Of a DNA stretch of 64,000 bases, positions 51,447 to 60,152 are shown one piece after another. The position numbers and the translations under genes are program-made. The stretch lies in NCBI GenBank assembly GCA_000403215.2, contig KE159560.1, positions 62,001-126,000 of the forward strand, in the 5' to 3' direction. Origin of the DNA: Lachnospiraceae bacterium A4 (GTDB taxonomy: Bacteria; Bacillota; Clostridia; Lachnospirales; Lachnospiraceae). A model generated the notes under the pieces. The model was not told the origin of the DNA. It searched no databases and worked only from the letters and a program-made list of their open reading frames with translations. The first letter of the stretch is position 1. Each line of letters begins with the position of its first letter.

Positions 51447-51971
51447 ATGATTCATCAGAAAAACAGACAGGACTGTGTCCAGTCGGCAGTTGAAATGTAT
51501 TATGAAGATGTGTATCGTTTCTGCCGGTACTATACTGGTAATTCGACGGATTCTTGCGATATCACGCAGGAAGTATTTCTAAGATATATGAAATATATGG
51601 ATTCCTGCGGACATAAAAATCTCAAGGCGTATTTGATGATGATTGCACGCAATCTGTGCTGTGACTATTTCCGCAGACAGTCCGAACAGCGCGAAAAGCT
51701 TCTTTCTTTTGATATGCTTGAAGATACCGCAGAAGGAGGGTGCTTGGGTACTGTCAGAACGATTGACAACTGCGACAGTGAACTTTATCTGCAAGAGCTG
51801 CTGCAAAGTATCTCGCAAGAGCAGCGTGAAGTTGTGATCCTGAGAATCCATGATGGGCTAAAATTCCATGAAATTGCCAAAATCACAGGGTGCAGACTGT
51901 CAACCGTGAAATCGCGTTTTCGTCTTGGAATTGCCAGTATCAAGAAAAAAATAGGAGGCAATTATGCGTAA
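51447..51971 (+). CDS. ECF-type RNA polymerase sigma factor
   Basis: The 174-residue protein has sigma region 2 (YYEDVYRFCRYYTGNSTDSCDITQEVFLRYM at about 18-48, ending in the ALKAYLMMIARNLCCDYFRR-like helix) and region 4 (LQSISQEQREVVILRIHDGLKFHEIAKITGCRLSTVKSR at about 116-154). The ATG follows AAGGGGTG. It overlaps the next gene by 8 bases, which puts a membrane protein in the usual anti-sigma position. Target genes probably include the ABC transporter genes downstream. Confidence 0.92.
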   Translation: MIHQKNRQDCVQSAVEMYYEDVYRFCRYYTGNSTDSCDITQEVFLRYMKYMDSCGHKNLKAYLMMIARNLCCDYFRRQSEQREKLLSFDMLEDTAEGGCLGTVRTIDNCDSELYLQELLQSISQEQREVVILRIHDGLKFHEIAKITGCRLSTVKSRFRLGIASIKKKIGGNYA

Positions 51972-52725
51972 AAAATATGATGATATCAAAGCATTATTTG
52001 AAGAAAATGACAGAGATGTCATAATTGACACAGCCAGAAAGCAGGAAGCCCTACAGTCTGTCTGCACGAAAAACGCAAGTATGAAAAATACAGCGGGCTC
52101 ACGATGGCAGCTTGTAAAGGGACAGCTTCTCTACATGAACAAAAATATTTTATGTTTCCACTTGGCGGCCTGCATGGGTATGGTGCTGCTCGTCTGGACA
52201 AACTGGTGTGACATACAAGCGTGGGAACAATACAGCATGATTTGTTCTGGCGTACTTGGCGCTCTGTCAGTTCTGGAGGTCGGCAGTATGTTTTTTTCAG
52301 GTATGACAGAGCTGGAGGCAAGCTGTTACTTTAATGTGCGCCAGCTCACCGCGTTTCAGATGACGTATTCAGGTATTCTTAGTTTGGCGGCATTGCTGCT
52401 GTCAACGGTTTTTGCCAGTATCAGGCTGGAGAGAAATATTCTGATGACAGGCATCTATATTCTGGTTCCTTTTGTGACTACAGAGTGTGTCTGTCTGGCG
52501 GTGATGCTCACAGAGATTGGGCGGAGAAATTTATTGGTGCTGATTGCTGCTGGTATTTTTTCCGCGTTTTTCTGGAGTATACTGGCTTCCATGCCCCGCT
52601 TGTACGAAGCGTCTGCGCTGGTTTTCTGGATTGCTGCGCTGGTGGCGGGAATGGGTATTTTCGTCTTACAGATGAAGTGGTTTTTCGAAATATTGGATAA
52701 GGGGGAAATTGTATGTGCAGATTAG
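51964..52725 (+). CDS. Membrane protein of the sigma/ABC operon
   Basis: A 253-residue protein with a cytoplasmic charged N-terminus of about 65 residues and six hydrophobic segments (from about residue 72 to 240). Position directly after, and overlapping, the sigma gene suggests an anti-sigma-like or accessory permease role. No zinc-binding anti-sigma HxxxCxxC motif is present in the N-terminus. Its stop overlaps the ATPase gene by 13 bases. Confidence 0.6.
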   Translation: MRKKYDDIKALFEENDRDVIIDTARKQEALQSVCTKNASMKNTAGSRWQLVKGQLLYMNKNILCFHLAACMGMVLLVWTNWCDIQAWEQYSMICSGVLGALSVLEVGSMFFSGMTELEASCYFNVRQLTAFQMTYSGILSLAALLLSTVFASIRLERNILMTGIYILVPFVTTECVCLAVMLTEIGRRNLLVLIAAGIFSAFFWSILASMPRLYEASALVFWIAALVAGMGIFVLQMKWFFEILDKGEIVCAD

Positions 52726-53642
52726 TGCTGACTGGAATTGAGAAAATATACAAGGACAAAAAGCAGGAAAAAAAGGCAGTGCAGAATTTGACAGTGCATT
52801 TTGAACATGGCGTCTATGGGCTTCTCGGTGAAAATGGTGCTGGAAAGACGACCTTGATGCGCATGATTGTCGGCATCTTAAAACCAACGCAGGGGCAGAT
52901 CACATATGATGAAGTCCCGATCAGACAGCTAGGGGGCGCCTACCGAAGCCTTTTGGGCTATCTTCCGCAGGATTTTGGATATTATAAGGACTTTAGCGCT
53001 GTGCGTTTTCTGAACTACATCGCGGCACTAAAAGCCATTGCGCCCCAGACCGCCAAAGAGCGGATTGACAGGCTGCTTGAGACCGTGGGACTGGCAGACG
53101 CGCGGAATAAGAAGTTAAAGACATTTTCCGGCGGAATGCTGCGGCGCATCGGTATTGCGCAGGCGCTTTTAAACGAACCCCAAATACTAATCTTAGATGA
53201 GCCGACAGCGGGGCTTGACCCGAGGGAACGCGTGCGCTTTCGAAATATCATCAGTGCGCTGGGCAAGGACCGCATTGTCATTTTGTCAACGCACATTGTA
53301 TCAGATGTGGAGTATATCGCAGACCAGATTATGATTATGAAGCAGGGCGCATTGATCAAGACAGGAACACAGGCCAAGATTTTAGAGCCTGTCGCCGGCT
53401 GTGTCTGGAAATGCAGCGTGCCGGAGTGCGAGGCAGAGGCGCTCAATGCAGCATACGCGGTGAGTAATCTTAGGGGCGGCGAGCACAGCGGACAGGTTGA
53501 GCTTCGAATTGTCTCACAGGAAAAGCCGCATTCAGACGCGGCGGCGGTAGAGCCTGTACTCGAAGATGCATATTTGTATTACTATTTGTGTGAGCGAAGC
53601 CACCATAGAGGGGCTTGGGATCAGAAGGGAGGAACCATATGA
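52713..53642 (+). CDS. ABC transporter ATP-binding protein
   Basis: The 309-residue ATPase has Walker A GENGAGKTTLMRMI, Q-loop LGYLPQDFGYY, signature FSGGMLRRIGIAQALL, Walker B ILILDEPTAGLDP and switch His LSTHIVSD. An about 90-residue C-terminal extension follows. It resembles the bacitracin/lantibiotic-export type ATPases (BcrA-like). Start GTG/ATG region: ATG 52713 lies within the previous gene behind GATAAGGGGG. Paired with the permease downstream. Confidence 0.92.
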   Translation: MCRLVLTGIEKIYKDKKQEKKAVQNLTVHFEHGVYGLLGENGAGKTTLMRMIVGILKPTQGQITYDEVPIRQLGGAYRSLLGYLPQDFGYYKDFSAVRFLNYIAALKAIAPQTAKERIDRLLETVGLADARNKKLKTFSGGMLRRIGIAQALLNEPQILILDEPTAGLDPRERVRFRNIISALGKDRIVILSTHIVSDVEYIADQIMIMKQGALIKTGTQAKILEPVAGCVWKCSVPECEAEALNAAYAVSNLRGGEHSGQVELRIVSQEKPHSDAAAVEPVLEDAYLYYYLCERSHHRGAWDQKGGTI

Positions 53643-54934
53643 GATTATACAAAATGGAACTATATAAAATCTGCTCAAAAAAGCTGTTTCTGTTCAGTGC
53701 GGCGGCGTCGCTTGCCATTTTGCTCCTATATATGTACTCCGCTGTCATAGACAGAACTACAACGATTAACGGTGTAAAATATAGTGGTTTTCAGGCAGTC
53801 AAAATGGACCAGCAGATTACAGCGGAATTTAGCGGGGAGCTGACAGATGAAAAACTCACAAGAATTGTTGAAAAATATGGTTTTCCAAGCGGGGTAGAGG
53901 AACGGCATTACGGTTTTCTCGACAGCAATTATTTAAATGACTTTGTGATGGAATATTTTTCGGACGGATATTTTCGCGGATACGATGATTATCAAGTGGC
54001 AACGCGCACCTATCCAATCGCAGAGACAGTGCTTGGACAAGCGAGTGCGGCAACTGGAAAGCCGCTGCAATTAGAATATACTTATGGCTGGCAGGTCTTT
54101 TATGATGTGCTCGGAATTGGCTGCATATTAGGAATGGCATTGATGCTTCTTTCCCTGTCGCCCGTCTATGCTGATGAAAGCTGGCAGAATACACGGCATC
54201 TGCTGTTTACCACAAAAGAGGGGAAGCACAGGGATATTGCGGCAAAAATTGCGGCAGGCATGACAGCCGCAGTCAGTATCTTTGTTGTGATTGTTCTGGT
54301 GGATTTCCTGTTTGTGGCGTGCATCTATGGTCTGAGGGGAGGAGACTGTTTTAGCGGTCAGGTGCTGGCGGAAGAATTTATCTCCCAATATAACGAGTAT
54401 CATAATAGTTCTACATGGACCAGCATGAATTACATTTTATTTTGTATTGTGGAATGTTTTCTGGGGTTTGTGGAGGTTGCGGCGGTATCCTTATATTTTT
54501 CATCGCACTGCAAAAGCCCGTTTCAGGCGATTATAGCGTCTGCTATGTGTTTGTTTGTGCCCGTTTTTCTAAACCAGCTGGGGCGGGATAACCTTCGCGG
54601 CATTGTGTTTCAGCTTAGCCAGCTCAGTATTTTTCTGTTTCCGGGAATTGCGCTGATGAGTCTGGTGCCGGATACGCTGCCGCCAACGATATACCGAATT
54701 GGTAAAGTGCTGTGCTGCGTGCTGCCAATGCTGATTGGACAATATTTTAGGCACCAATTTCCATTTTATTACTCGGTGCCTGTCATGCTCTTTGTCAATG
54801 GGGCTGCCAAGGATTTAGATTTCATTCAATGTCAGGAAGGGTTTTCATGGGTGCGCCAAGGGGTCTTTAGCTTTGCCGGTGCGGTGTCTGTTCTCTATCT
54901 GGTGTGTAGCTGGCAGAAATATAAAAACTCGTGA
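53639..54934 (+). CDS. ABC transporter permease
   Basis: This 431-residue protein begins MRLYKMELYKICSKKLFLF with an N-terminal membrane helix, a long outer loop (about 45-145) and five or six further helices in the ABC-2 style. ATG 53639 overlaps the ATPase stop (ATATGA) and has AAGGGAGGAA. It should form the membrane part of the exporter; substrate is unknown. Control by the ECF factor is inferred from operon structure. Confidence 0.82.
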   Translation: MRLYKMELYKICSKKLFLFSAAASLAILLLYMYSAVIDRTTTINGVKYSGFQAVKMDQQITAEFSGELTDEKLTRIVEKYGFPSGVEERHYGFLDSNYLNDFVMEYFSDGYFRGYDDYQVATRTYPIAETVLGQASAATGKPLQLEYTYGWQVFYDVLGIGCILGMALMLLSLSPVYADESWQNTRHLLFTTKEGKHRDIAAKIAAGMTAAVSIFVVIVLVDFLFVACIYGLRGGDCFSGQVLAEEFISQYNEYHNSSTWTSMNYILFCIVECFLGFVEVAAVSLYFSSHCKSPFQAIIASAMCLFVPVFLNQLGRDNLRGIVFQLSQLSIFLFPGIALMSLVPDTLPPTIYRIGKVLCCVLPMLIGQYFRHQFPFYYSVPVMLFVNGAAKDLDFIQCQEGFSWVRQGVFSFAGAVSVLYLVCSWQKYKNS

Positions 54935-55028
54935 TACTATCGCAAATCCGCACAGCCATTGCCGGACGGTCTGATTCGTGATATGTTATAGATGCAGTCC
55001 GTAAATAGTATATACAAAGGAGTTTACA

Positions 55029-55691
55029 ATGGCAAAAGTATATGAGATTATTGATTTTCAGCGGCGGGAAACTGGAAGCAAAGAACTGATCACAAAATTT
55101 GGCGGCCAGCCAGACTGGGTCGCGATAGAGGACTGGCCTGTAAGTGCAGGCTGGGAGAACCGAAAAATGACTTTTATCGGCCAGATTTTTCTAAAAAAGA
55201 ATATGCTTGGCAATCAGCAGGATTTGATGGTGTATCTGTTTATGACACAGCCGGAATGTTTTGAGGACAGTTTTTATGACCCGGATATCGCAGCGTGGGA
55301 GGGCGGAGAAACTGCGGTGCGCATACAGCGCCTTGACGGTGTACAAACGCCGATATCCGGCGCGTCAGGTCCCACAGTATTTGACGAAAATGATGCACAG
55401 TATGAATATCTGCCCGTTTTGAAGGAAATACAGGAAGCGGACGAGATTTCGCAGGGTGCTTATGCCCAGTTGGACAGCGAACAGTTTGACTGTATTGATA
55501 TCGACAAGATTGGCGGAACACCCGCGTTCTTTCAGGGCGACGATACCCCGCAGGAGGGCTGCTGGAAGCTGCTGCTGCAACTGCATTGTAATTTTTTGCC
55601 CTTCGTGCTGCGCGCTGGCGGGAGTCCTACGATGTTTGTCTTTGTGTCAAAAGATTTCGAGAAAGGTGGTATTTTGATACAGGATTCTTAA
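55029..55691 (+). CDS. DUF1963 (YwqG-like) protein
   Basis: A 220-residue soluble acidic protein. KFGGQPDWVAIEDWPVS and MTFIGQIFLKK are the characteristic opening blocks of DUF1963/YwqG proteins, followed by VYLFMTQPE. Family function is unknown; members are often found in polymorphic-toxin immunity contexts, but no toxin is visible here. AAAGGAG lies before the ATG. The stop at 55689-55691 abuts a truncated BlaR1-like frame. Confidence 0.7.
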   Translation: MAKVYEIIDFQRRETGSKELITKFGGQPDWVAIEDWPVSAGWENRKMTFIGQIFLKKNMLGNQQDLMVYLFMTQPECFEDSFYDPDIAAWEGGETAVRIQRLDGVQTPISGASGPTVFDENDAQYEYLPVLKEIQEADEISQGAYAQLDSEQFDCIDIDKIGGTPAFFQGDDTPQEGCWKLLLQLHCNFLPFVLRAGGSPTMFVFVSKDFEKGGILIQDS

Positions 55692-56702
55692 ATTTGTTTT
55701 CATTTTCTATTTATAATTGCTGCGCTGCGGTTTCTGATTCCCGTTACGTTCGATACGACGATAGTTGGGAGTCTGTTTGAAAAGTTCGATACAGCAGCGA
55801 TAACGAAGGAAATCTTTACAAGTGCCAACGCACCCGTTTCCGCCAGTTCAGAAAACACCAAAACAGAGACGGTACAGACAAAACATGATATAACCGCCGA
55901 TGCCCTGCGTGTGCCATTTCAGATAGATGTCTGCCTGTTTTTGATCTGGTTAGCACTGGCACTGGTTCTATTTGTCCGCAAGATAACGGTTTATCAAGGC
56001 TTTATCCAATACATCAAAGCAGGCAGTAACGAGATATCAGATATCAAAATCCTGAATCTGCTGTCTGATTGTGAAGAAAAACTGAATATCAGCACAAGGG
56101 TGGAGCTATCGTGCAATCCGCTGATTGCGTTCCCTATGCTGATTGGCTTTGTTCGTCCAAGAATCGTTTTGCCTGCCCGGGAATTAGAGGATAAAGCACT
56201 GTCTTATATCTTTTTGCATGAGCTGGCGCACTACAAACAAAAGGATATGTTTTATAAATGGCTGATACAGATTGTGGTGTGCGTCCACTGGTTCAATCCT
56301 CTTGTATATTTGCTGGAAAAGGAAGTAAATAGATCCTGTGAATTATCCTGTGATGAAAAAGTCATATCCATATGTGATGAAAGGGCAAAGCGTGAATACG
56401 GGGATACGTTAATTTCTTTTCTGAAATCAAACAATCTTTACAAAAGTTCTTTCGCGTCCGTTACGTTATCAGAAGGCGCAGAACAGTTAAAAGAAAGGTT
56501 AGGTGCGATTATGAAATTTAGAAAACAATCAAAAGCAATGATTGCTGTCACGGGTATTTTTACGGTTGCTGTTTGTGTCTGCTTTTTTGTAACCGGTGCA
56601 TATGCTAGCCCTTCTGTTACCCATGATAGGAAAACATGGAAAGACAGCGAAATACTGAATGAAATAGTAACTGACTTGAGAGTAAAAAGTTTGTACCACT
56701 AA
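55692..56702 (+). pseudogene. Truncated BlaR1/MecR1-like M56 peptidase
   Basis: From 55692 the frame reads ICFHFLFIIAALRFLIPV without a start codon (the first GTG is at 55911). This is the second helix region of an M56 family sensor; the first helix and start are gone, fused against the stop of the preceding gene. It continues through the zinc motif FLHELAHYKQKDMFY (HExxH), HWFNPLVYLLE and CELSCDEKV to the third helix near AVCVCFFVTGAYA. It ends with a foreign tail at 56702, exactly where the decayed transposase begins. No sensor domain or BlaI-type repressor remains. Confidence 0.8.
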
Positions 56703-57490
56703 GAAGCCAGTGAATCCCAGTAAATTCCTGACTCGTTCTGTTGCTTCTGAATTATTTGCGTTATGCGTAATTCTGGACTTTGACCTAAAAGGCGGAAAAA
56801 ATGTTTCCGCAGATAGCTCATGACAGTGGCTTCCGATACCCTTCCTTTCCGATATAAAGGATAGAAATGCTCTGCAGGATTCCCATTGCAATGCAGGACA
56901 ATGCCATATGCATTTCTATGGCGCGCACAGCTTCCAGTATTTTTTTGCGGGACTTTTTCCCTTCCACACTCTGACCCCCATTCATTTCCACCAGTACAAA
57001 TCTTAGTTCCTGGTACATTTTCTGTCCCCATAACAGATCAATGCAGTAGTACCAGATCGATTCCTTTTTACCATAGAGTTCAATCTCTGTTTCCTGAAAT
57101 TCTCCCGCAAGGGTTATAAACAGTTCTTTCAGATGGACAGCAGTGCCCTTTTTGGGCGGATGCCCCCTTCCGGGTTTCTGGGAACCCGGCTTTTCAAATG
57201 CAGTACATGACTTTTTGGCCTTGGTGATGATCTCCATACGGACATCTCCGCTGTTGTTAAGGGATCTTAGTTTTTCAAGCAGCACGAAAAAAATGTATCA
57301 TGGAGTCATAGCATCCGGGACAGAGGGTAAGATCACGTATTACAGAGGTAACGCCAAGTTTATCGGAACAAAGCATAAGTCCTACGGTAATGGTTACAAA
57401 CCAGCGGAATGCGGCTTTACGAGAGAAACAGGATTCAAAAAGGTATAAAACATTTTCAATAAAATTAATCATAATCGTATGGTAAACCAC
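56700..57490 (-). pseudogene. Decayed transposase remnant
   Basis: Three minus-strand frames join to one transposase: 57490-57275 (FSRKAAFRWFVTITVGLML, SDKLGVTSVIRDL), 57285-56818 (VRMEIITKAKKSCTAFEK, ELYGKKESIWYYCIDLLWGQ, RAIEMHMALSCIAMGILQS), and the last part in another frame to about 56700 (RKHFFRLLGQSPELRI, ending YWDSLAS). Besides at least two frameshifts, the core between LVEMNGGQS and RKKILEAVRAIE appears deleted, removing catalytic residues. I cannot name the IS family with certainty; it has an IS4-like look. It interrupts the BlaR1-like gene. Confidence 0.7.
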
Positions 57491-57507
57491 TGGAAAGTAT
57501 GGTAAAC
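57478..57507. repeat. Short direct repeat at the transposase remnant edge
   Basis: TATGGTAAAC occurs at 57478-57487 and again at 57498-57507. It lies at the 5' end of the minus-strand remnant and may be part of its former terminal or promoter region. Confidence 0.5.
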
Positions 57508-57517
57508 TAATACATGA

Positions 57518-57600
57518 AATAACTCTTTCTATGGTTTATTCTTTTCTTAAGTATTGGTAACTTAAAGATACCATAGATTTATGCGAAAGGGTTATTTTTT
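57518..57600 (+). terminator. Nested palindrome with T-run (terminator-like)
   Basis: The outer stem is AATAACTCTTTC (57518-57529) with GAAAGGGTTATT (57585-57596), 12 bp with one T-G pair, followed by TTTT. Inside, TATGGT (57530-57535) pairs with ACCATA (57570-57575), and CTTAAGT (57546-57552) with ACTTAAAG around 57560-57567. The 305-base stretch 57491-57795 otherwise holds only A/T-rich DNA. Confidence 0.65.
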
Positions 57601-57795
57601 ATTGAGAACTTTCAACTGTCAAGTATCCTTAAAATTTTTAATTAAAGGATAAGTTAAATGATGAATATTGTATGGATTAGTGGTTAAGTGGCTAAAGTTG
57701 GCTCTGAGTATGAGAAACAGGTGATGATAATGGGATGAATCCTAGACCATGAATGGTATTATTGTTAAGAAAATTTGAGTGATAAGGTGAAAATT

Positions 57796-58908
57796 ATGAG
57801 CGAATTAATGCGTCTTGATGAAGAATACAGAAATTGGATACAGGACTTAGGAAATAGATATAAAACAAGTCAGATTAAAGCGTCCATCCGCGTAAATAAT
57901 GAGATGCTGATGTATTACTGGTCTGTGGGGAAGGATATTACAGAGAGACATGCTGACAGTAAATGGGGAAATAAATTTTTTCAAAACATGAGTATGGACA
58001 TGACAGATGTAATTCCAAATGCAAAAGGTTTTTCCCCAACAAATCTGCGTTATATGATGCGTTTTTATGCTCTTTTTAAGGATATTGAAATTGTTCCCCA
58101 ACTTGGGGAACAATTAGTGGAAAATAATGGAAGCAAAATTATTCCCCAACTTGAGGAACAATTCGGAATGGTATCAAATAAAGTTTTCATGATTCCGTGG
58201 GGACATGTAAAGCTGCTGATAGATAAATGTCATGACAATCTGCAAAAATTTAATTTTTATGTTGATAAGATCATTGAAAACAATTGGTCAAGGGCTGTTC
58301 TGCTTAATTTTTTAGATACGGATTTATATGAGCGTCAGGGAAAGGCGATCACAAATTTTAAATATACATTGCCAAAAGAAACAGGCGATCTGGCACAGGA
58401 AATGACAAAAGACCCCTATAATTTTGATTTTATTGCGATTCGCCAGGGATATAATGAAAAAGAACTAAAAGATGCACTGATGGATAATGTGCAGAATTTC
58501 TTGATGGAACTTGGAACAGGATTTGCATTTGTGGGACGGGAATACCGATTACAGGTAGGAGATACCGAACAGTATATAGATATGCTGTTCTACAATACAA
58601 AGCGTCACTGCTACGTAGTTGTGGAAGTGAAAGTTGTAGAATTTGAACCAGGCTTTATTTCGCAGACAGCAACATATGTGTCAGCAGTAAATCATACTTT
58701 GAAAGGCAAAGAAGATACACAGACAATAGGGCTTCTGATCTGTAAAACGAAAGACAATATATTGGCAAAATATGCAGTTGAAACGTCCACAGAACCAATA
58801 GGAATATCTGAATATGAATTGAATGCGTTGATGCCTAAAGATTTTAAAGGAACATTGCCTACAATAGAAGAACTGGAGCAAGGGCTGAGTGAGGACGTGG
58901 CAAAGTAA
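57796..58908 (+). CDS. DUF1016 (YhcG-like) PD-(D/E)XK nuclease family protein
   Basis: The 370-residue protein has an N-terminal DUF1016 helical domain (NEMLMYYWSVGKDI, GFSPTNLRYMMRFYALF) and a C-terminal nuclease domain with FVGREYRL, YIDMLFYN and VVVEVKV, the D...ExK pattern. IPWGHVKLLIDKC links the two. Such proteins are common beside restriction systems and in genomic islands; some relatives bind DNA ends. ATG 57796 follows AAGGTGA. A 22-bp near-perfect in-frame repeat (58094-58115 and 58142-58163) encodes PQLGEQL and PQLEEQF. The gene stands alone. Confidence 0.85.
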   Translation: MSELMRLDEEYRNWIQDLGNRYKTSQIKASIRVNNEMLMYYWSVGKDITERHADSKWGNKFFQNMSMDMTDVIPNAKGFSPTNLRYMMRFYALFKDIEIVPQLGEQLVENNGSKIIPQLEEQFGMVSNKVFMIPWGHVKLLIDKCHDNLQKFNFYVDKIIENNWSRAVLLNFLDTDLYERQGKAITNFKYTLPKETGDLAQEMTKDPYNFDFIAIRQGYNEKELKDALMDNVQNFLMELGTGFAFVGREYRLQVGDTEQYIDMLFYNTKRHCYVVVEVKVVEFEPGFISQTATYVSAVNHTLKGKEDTQTIGLLICKTKDNILAKYAVETSTEPIGISEYELNALMPKDFKGTLPTIEELEQGLSEDVAK

Positions 58909-59067
58909 TAAGAATTTATTGACAGCGTTTCGTAGATGTTCGATAGAGATATGCTGGAAGTATGAAAGTGGTTTTCCGATACATGAACAACGTAAAAGTG
59001 AATTTTTTTTAGTCCTTGCTCCACGCGCTCGGAATTGTGGTAGAATAGACAGGGAAAGGAGCCGATT

Positions 59068-59487
59068 ATGGAAAAAAGAGAAGAAGTCATTAAACTGTGG
59101 TTTGATATGTGGCTGCAAAAGGCTGATTTAGGAATATTGGATATATTTGCTGACAATGCGCTTTATATTGAAAGCTGGGGTCCGAAGTATAAAGGCTCTG
59201 AAAAAATCAAGCATTGGTTTGATGAATGGAACACACGGGGAACCGTTTTCCAATGGGATATAAAGCAGTATTTTCATAAGGGAAATCAGACGGTTGTTGA
59301 ATGGTATTTCAAAAACGCCATGAATGATGGGAGAGTAGAAGCATTTGATGGTATCTCCCTTATCGAATGGACACCTGATGATAAAATCTGCTTTTTGAAA
59401 GAGTTTGGGTGTAATGAAAACCGATATGACCCATATCAAGAAAGTGAAACGCCACACTTCAAAGATGAAAAATCTATGTGGTTTTAA
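59068..59487 (+). CDS. SnoaL-like/NTF2-fold protein
   Basis: A 139-residue soluble protein with KLWFDMWLQKAD, LYIESWGPKYKGSEKIKHWF and VVEWYFKNAMNDG. These match the cone-shaped SnoaL/NTF2 fold used by many small enzymes and binding proteins. No catalytic assignment is possible. AAAGGAGCC precedes the ATG; a TAGAAT -10-like site lies at about 59041-59046. Confidence 0.7.
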   Translation: MEKREEVIKLWFDMWLQKADLGILDIFADNALYIESWGPKYKGSEKIKHWFDEWNTRGTVFQWDIKQYFHKGNQTVVEWYFKNAMNDGRVEAFDGISLIEWTPDDKICFLKEFGCNENRYDPYQESETPHFKDEKSMWF

Positions 59488-59517
59488 CCAGTAAGGACAG
59501 AATATGCTGAGGGGTGC

Positions 59518-59790
59518 ATGGCATTAACAATACAGGAAGGATTAAAAGATCTGCGTGTGGAGCGTGGGCTGACACTGGAACAGCTTGCGGAGCAAACCCA
59601 CCTCTCCAAGTCTGCGCTGGGCAGCTATGAAGCGGACGCCTACAAAGACATTAGCCACTATGCCCTTAGGAATTGTAGGAAAATAAGCGATGCAGATTGC
59701 GCAGGATATTTCTTTGAGGTGAAATTGCTAAAGCAATTGTCAAAAAACGTAGGCGTAGCGGGCTACGGCGAGGCTTTTTGGCATGCATAA
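59518..59790 (+). pseudogene. Truncated XRE-type HTH regulator
   Basis: The first about 48 residues are a good helix-turn-helix (LKDLRVERGLTLEQLAEQTH, LSKSALGSYEAD, KDISHYAL). After that the sequence (RNCRKISDADCAGYF...) no longer matches a regulator and ends in unrelated codons. The usual continuation ALIKLAKFY... is lost, implying a deletion or frameshift near 59670. Confidence 0.6.
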
Positions 59791-59986
59791 TCAGAGAAAT
59801 AGCCAAGTCAAGATGCGTCAGTTATTTTTCTACAGTTCCTTAGTTGATTATGCAAGAGAAAATTCTACTACTGGAAAATTTACAACAATCGGAGGCGTTT
59901 CAGCCAAAGGAAAAGAACCATTTTATGAGAAAATAGGGTTTGAGGTTATCTCAAATGGGATTAGAAAGATGATAGAAATTAAATAA
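59783..59986 (+). pseudogene. C-terminal remnant of a GNAT acetyltransferase
   Basis: The 67-codon frame ends TIGGVSAKGKEPFYEKIGFEV and KMIEIK, which is the final strand-helix block of small GNAT enzymes (GxxxFYEKxGF). The acetyl-CoA-binding R/QxxGxG/A motif that should precede it is missing, so only the tail survives. Confidence 0.55.
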
Positions 59987-60019
59987 ACAAAAAGAGTAGG
60001 ATAACTAAGTGATATTTAC

Positions 60020-60036
60020 CACAAGATTTTCTTGTG
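60020..60036 (+). promoter_or_regulatory. Short perfect hairpin in the GNAT leader
   Basis: CACAAGA-TTT-TCTTGTG (7-bp stem). It is followed by only weak T-richness and lies upstream of the leader peptide at 60075. Confidence 0.5.
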
Positions 60037-60074
60037 TTTATATAGATATTTTCATGTAAAGGAGATGATGTGAT

Positions 60075-60125
60075 ATGAAAAATAATGATAGTTGTATCAA
60101 AACACGGAGGGTGACTATAATGTAG
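60075..60125 (+). CDS. 16-residue leader peptide upstream of the GNAT gene
   Basis: ATG 60075 has AAAGGAGATGATG before it and runs 16 codons (MKNNDSCIKTRRVTIM) to TAG 60123-60125. The stop is directly followed by CTCTCC, which can pair with the ribosome site of the next gene. Position, strong ribosome site and small size are typical of regulatory leader peptides of inducible resistance genes. Confidence 0.6.
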   Translation: MKNNDSCIKTRRVTIM

Positions 60126-60148
60126 CTCTCCGTAGACAATAAGGAGAG
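60104..60148 (+). promoter_or_regulatory. Putative translational attenuator with alternative stems
   Basis: CTCTCC (60126-60131) can pair with GGAGAG (60143-60148), the ribosome site of the GNAT gene. The same bases can instead pair within ACGGAGGG/CTCTCCGT (60104-60111 with 60126-60133, one imperfect pair), inside the leader coding region. A ribosome stalled near the leader stop would cover 60126-60131 and free the site. Confidence 0.6.
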
Positions 60149-60152
60149 ATTG

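Noticed and set aside
57143-57448. Plus-strand frame opposite the transposase remnant
   Set aside because: It is the shadow of minus-strand transposase codons that are recognisable; no ribosome site.
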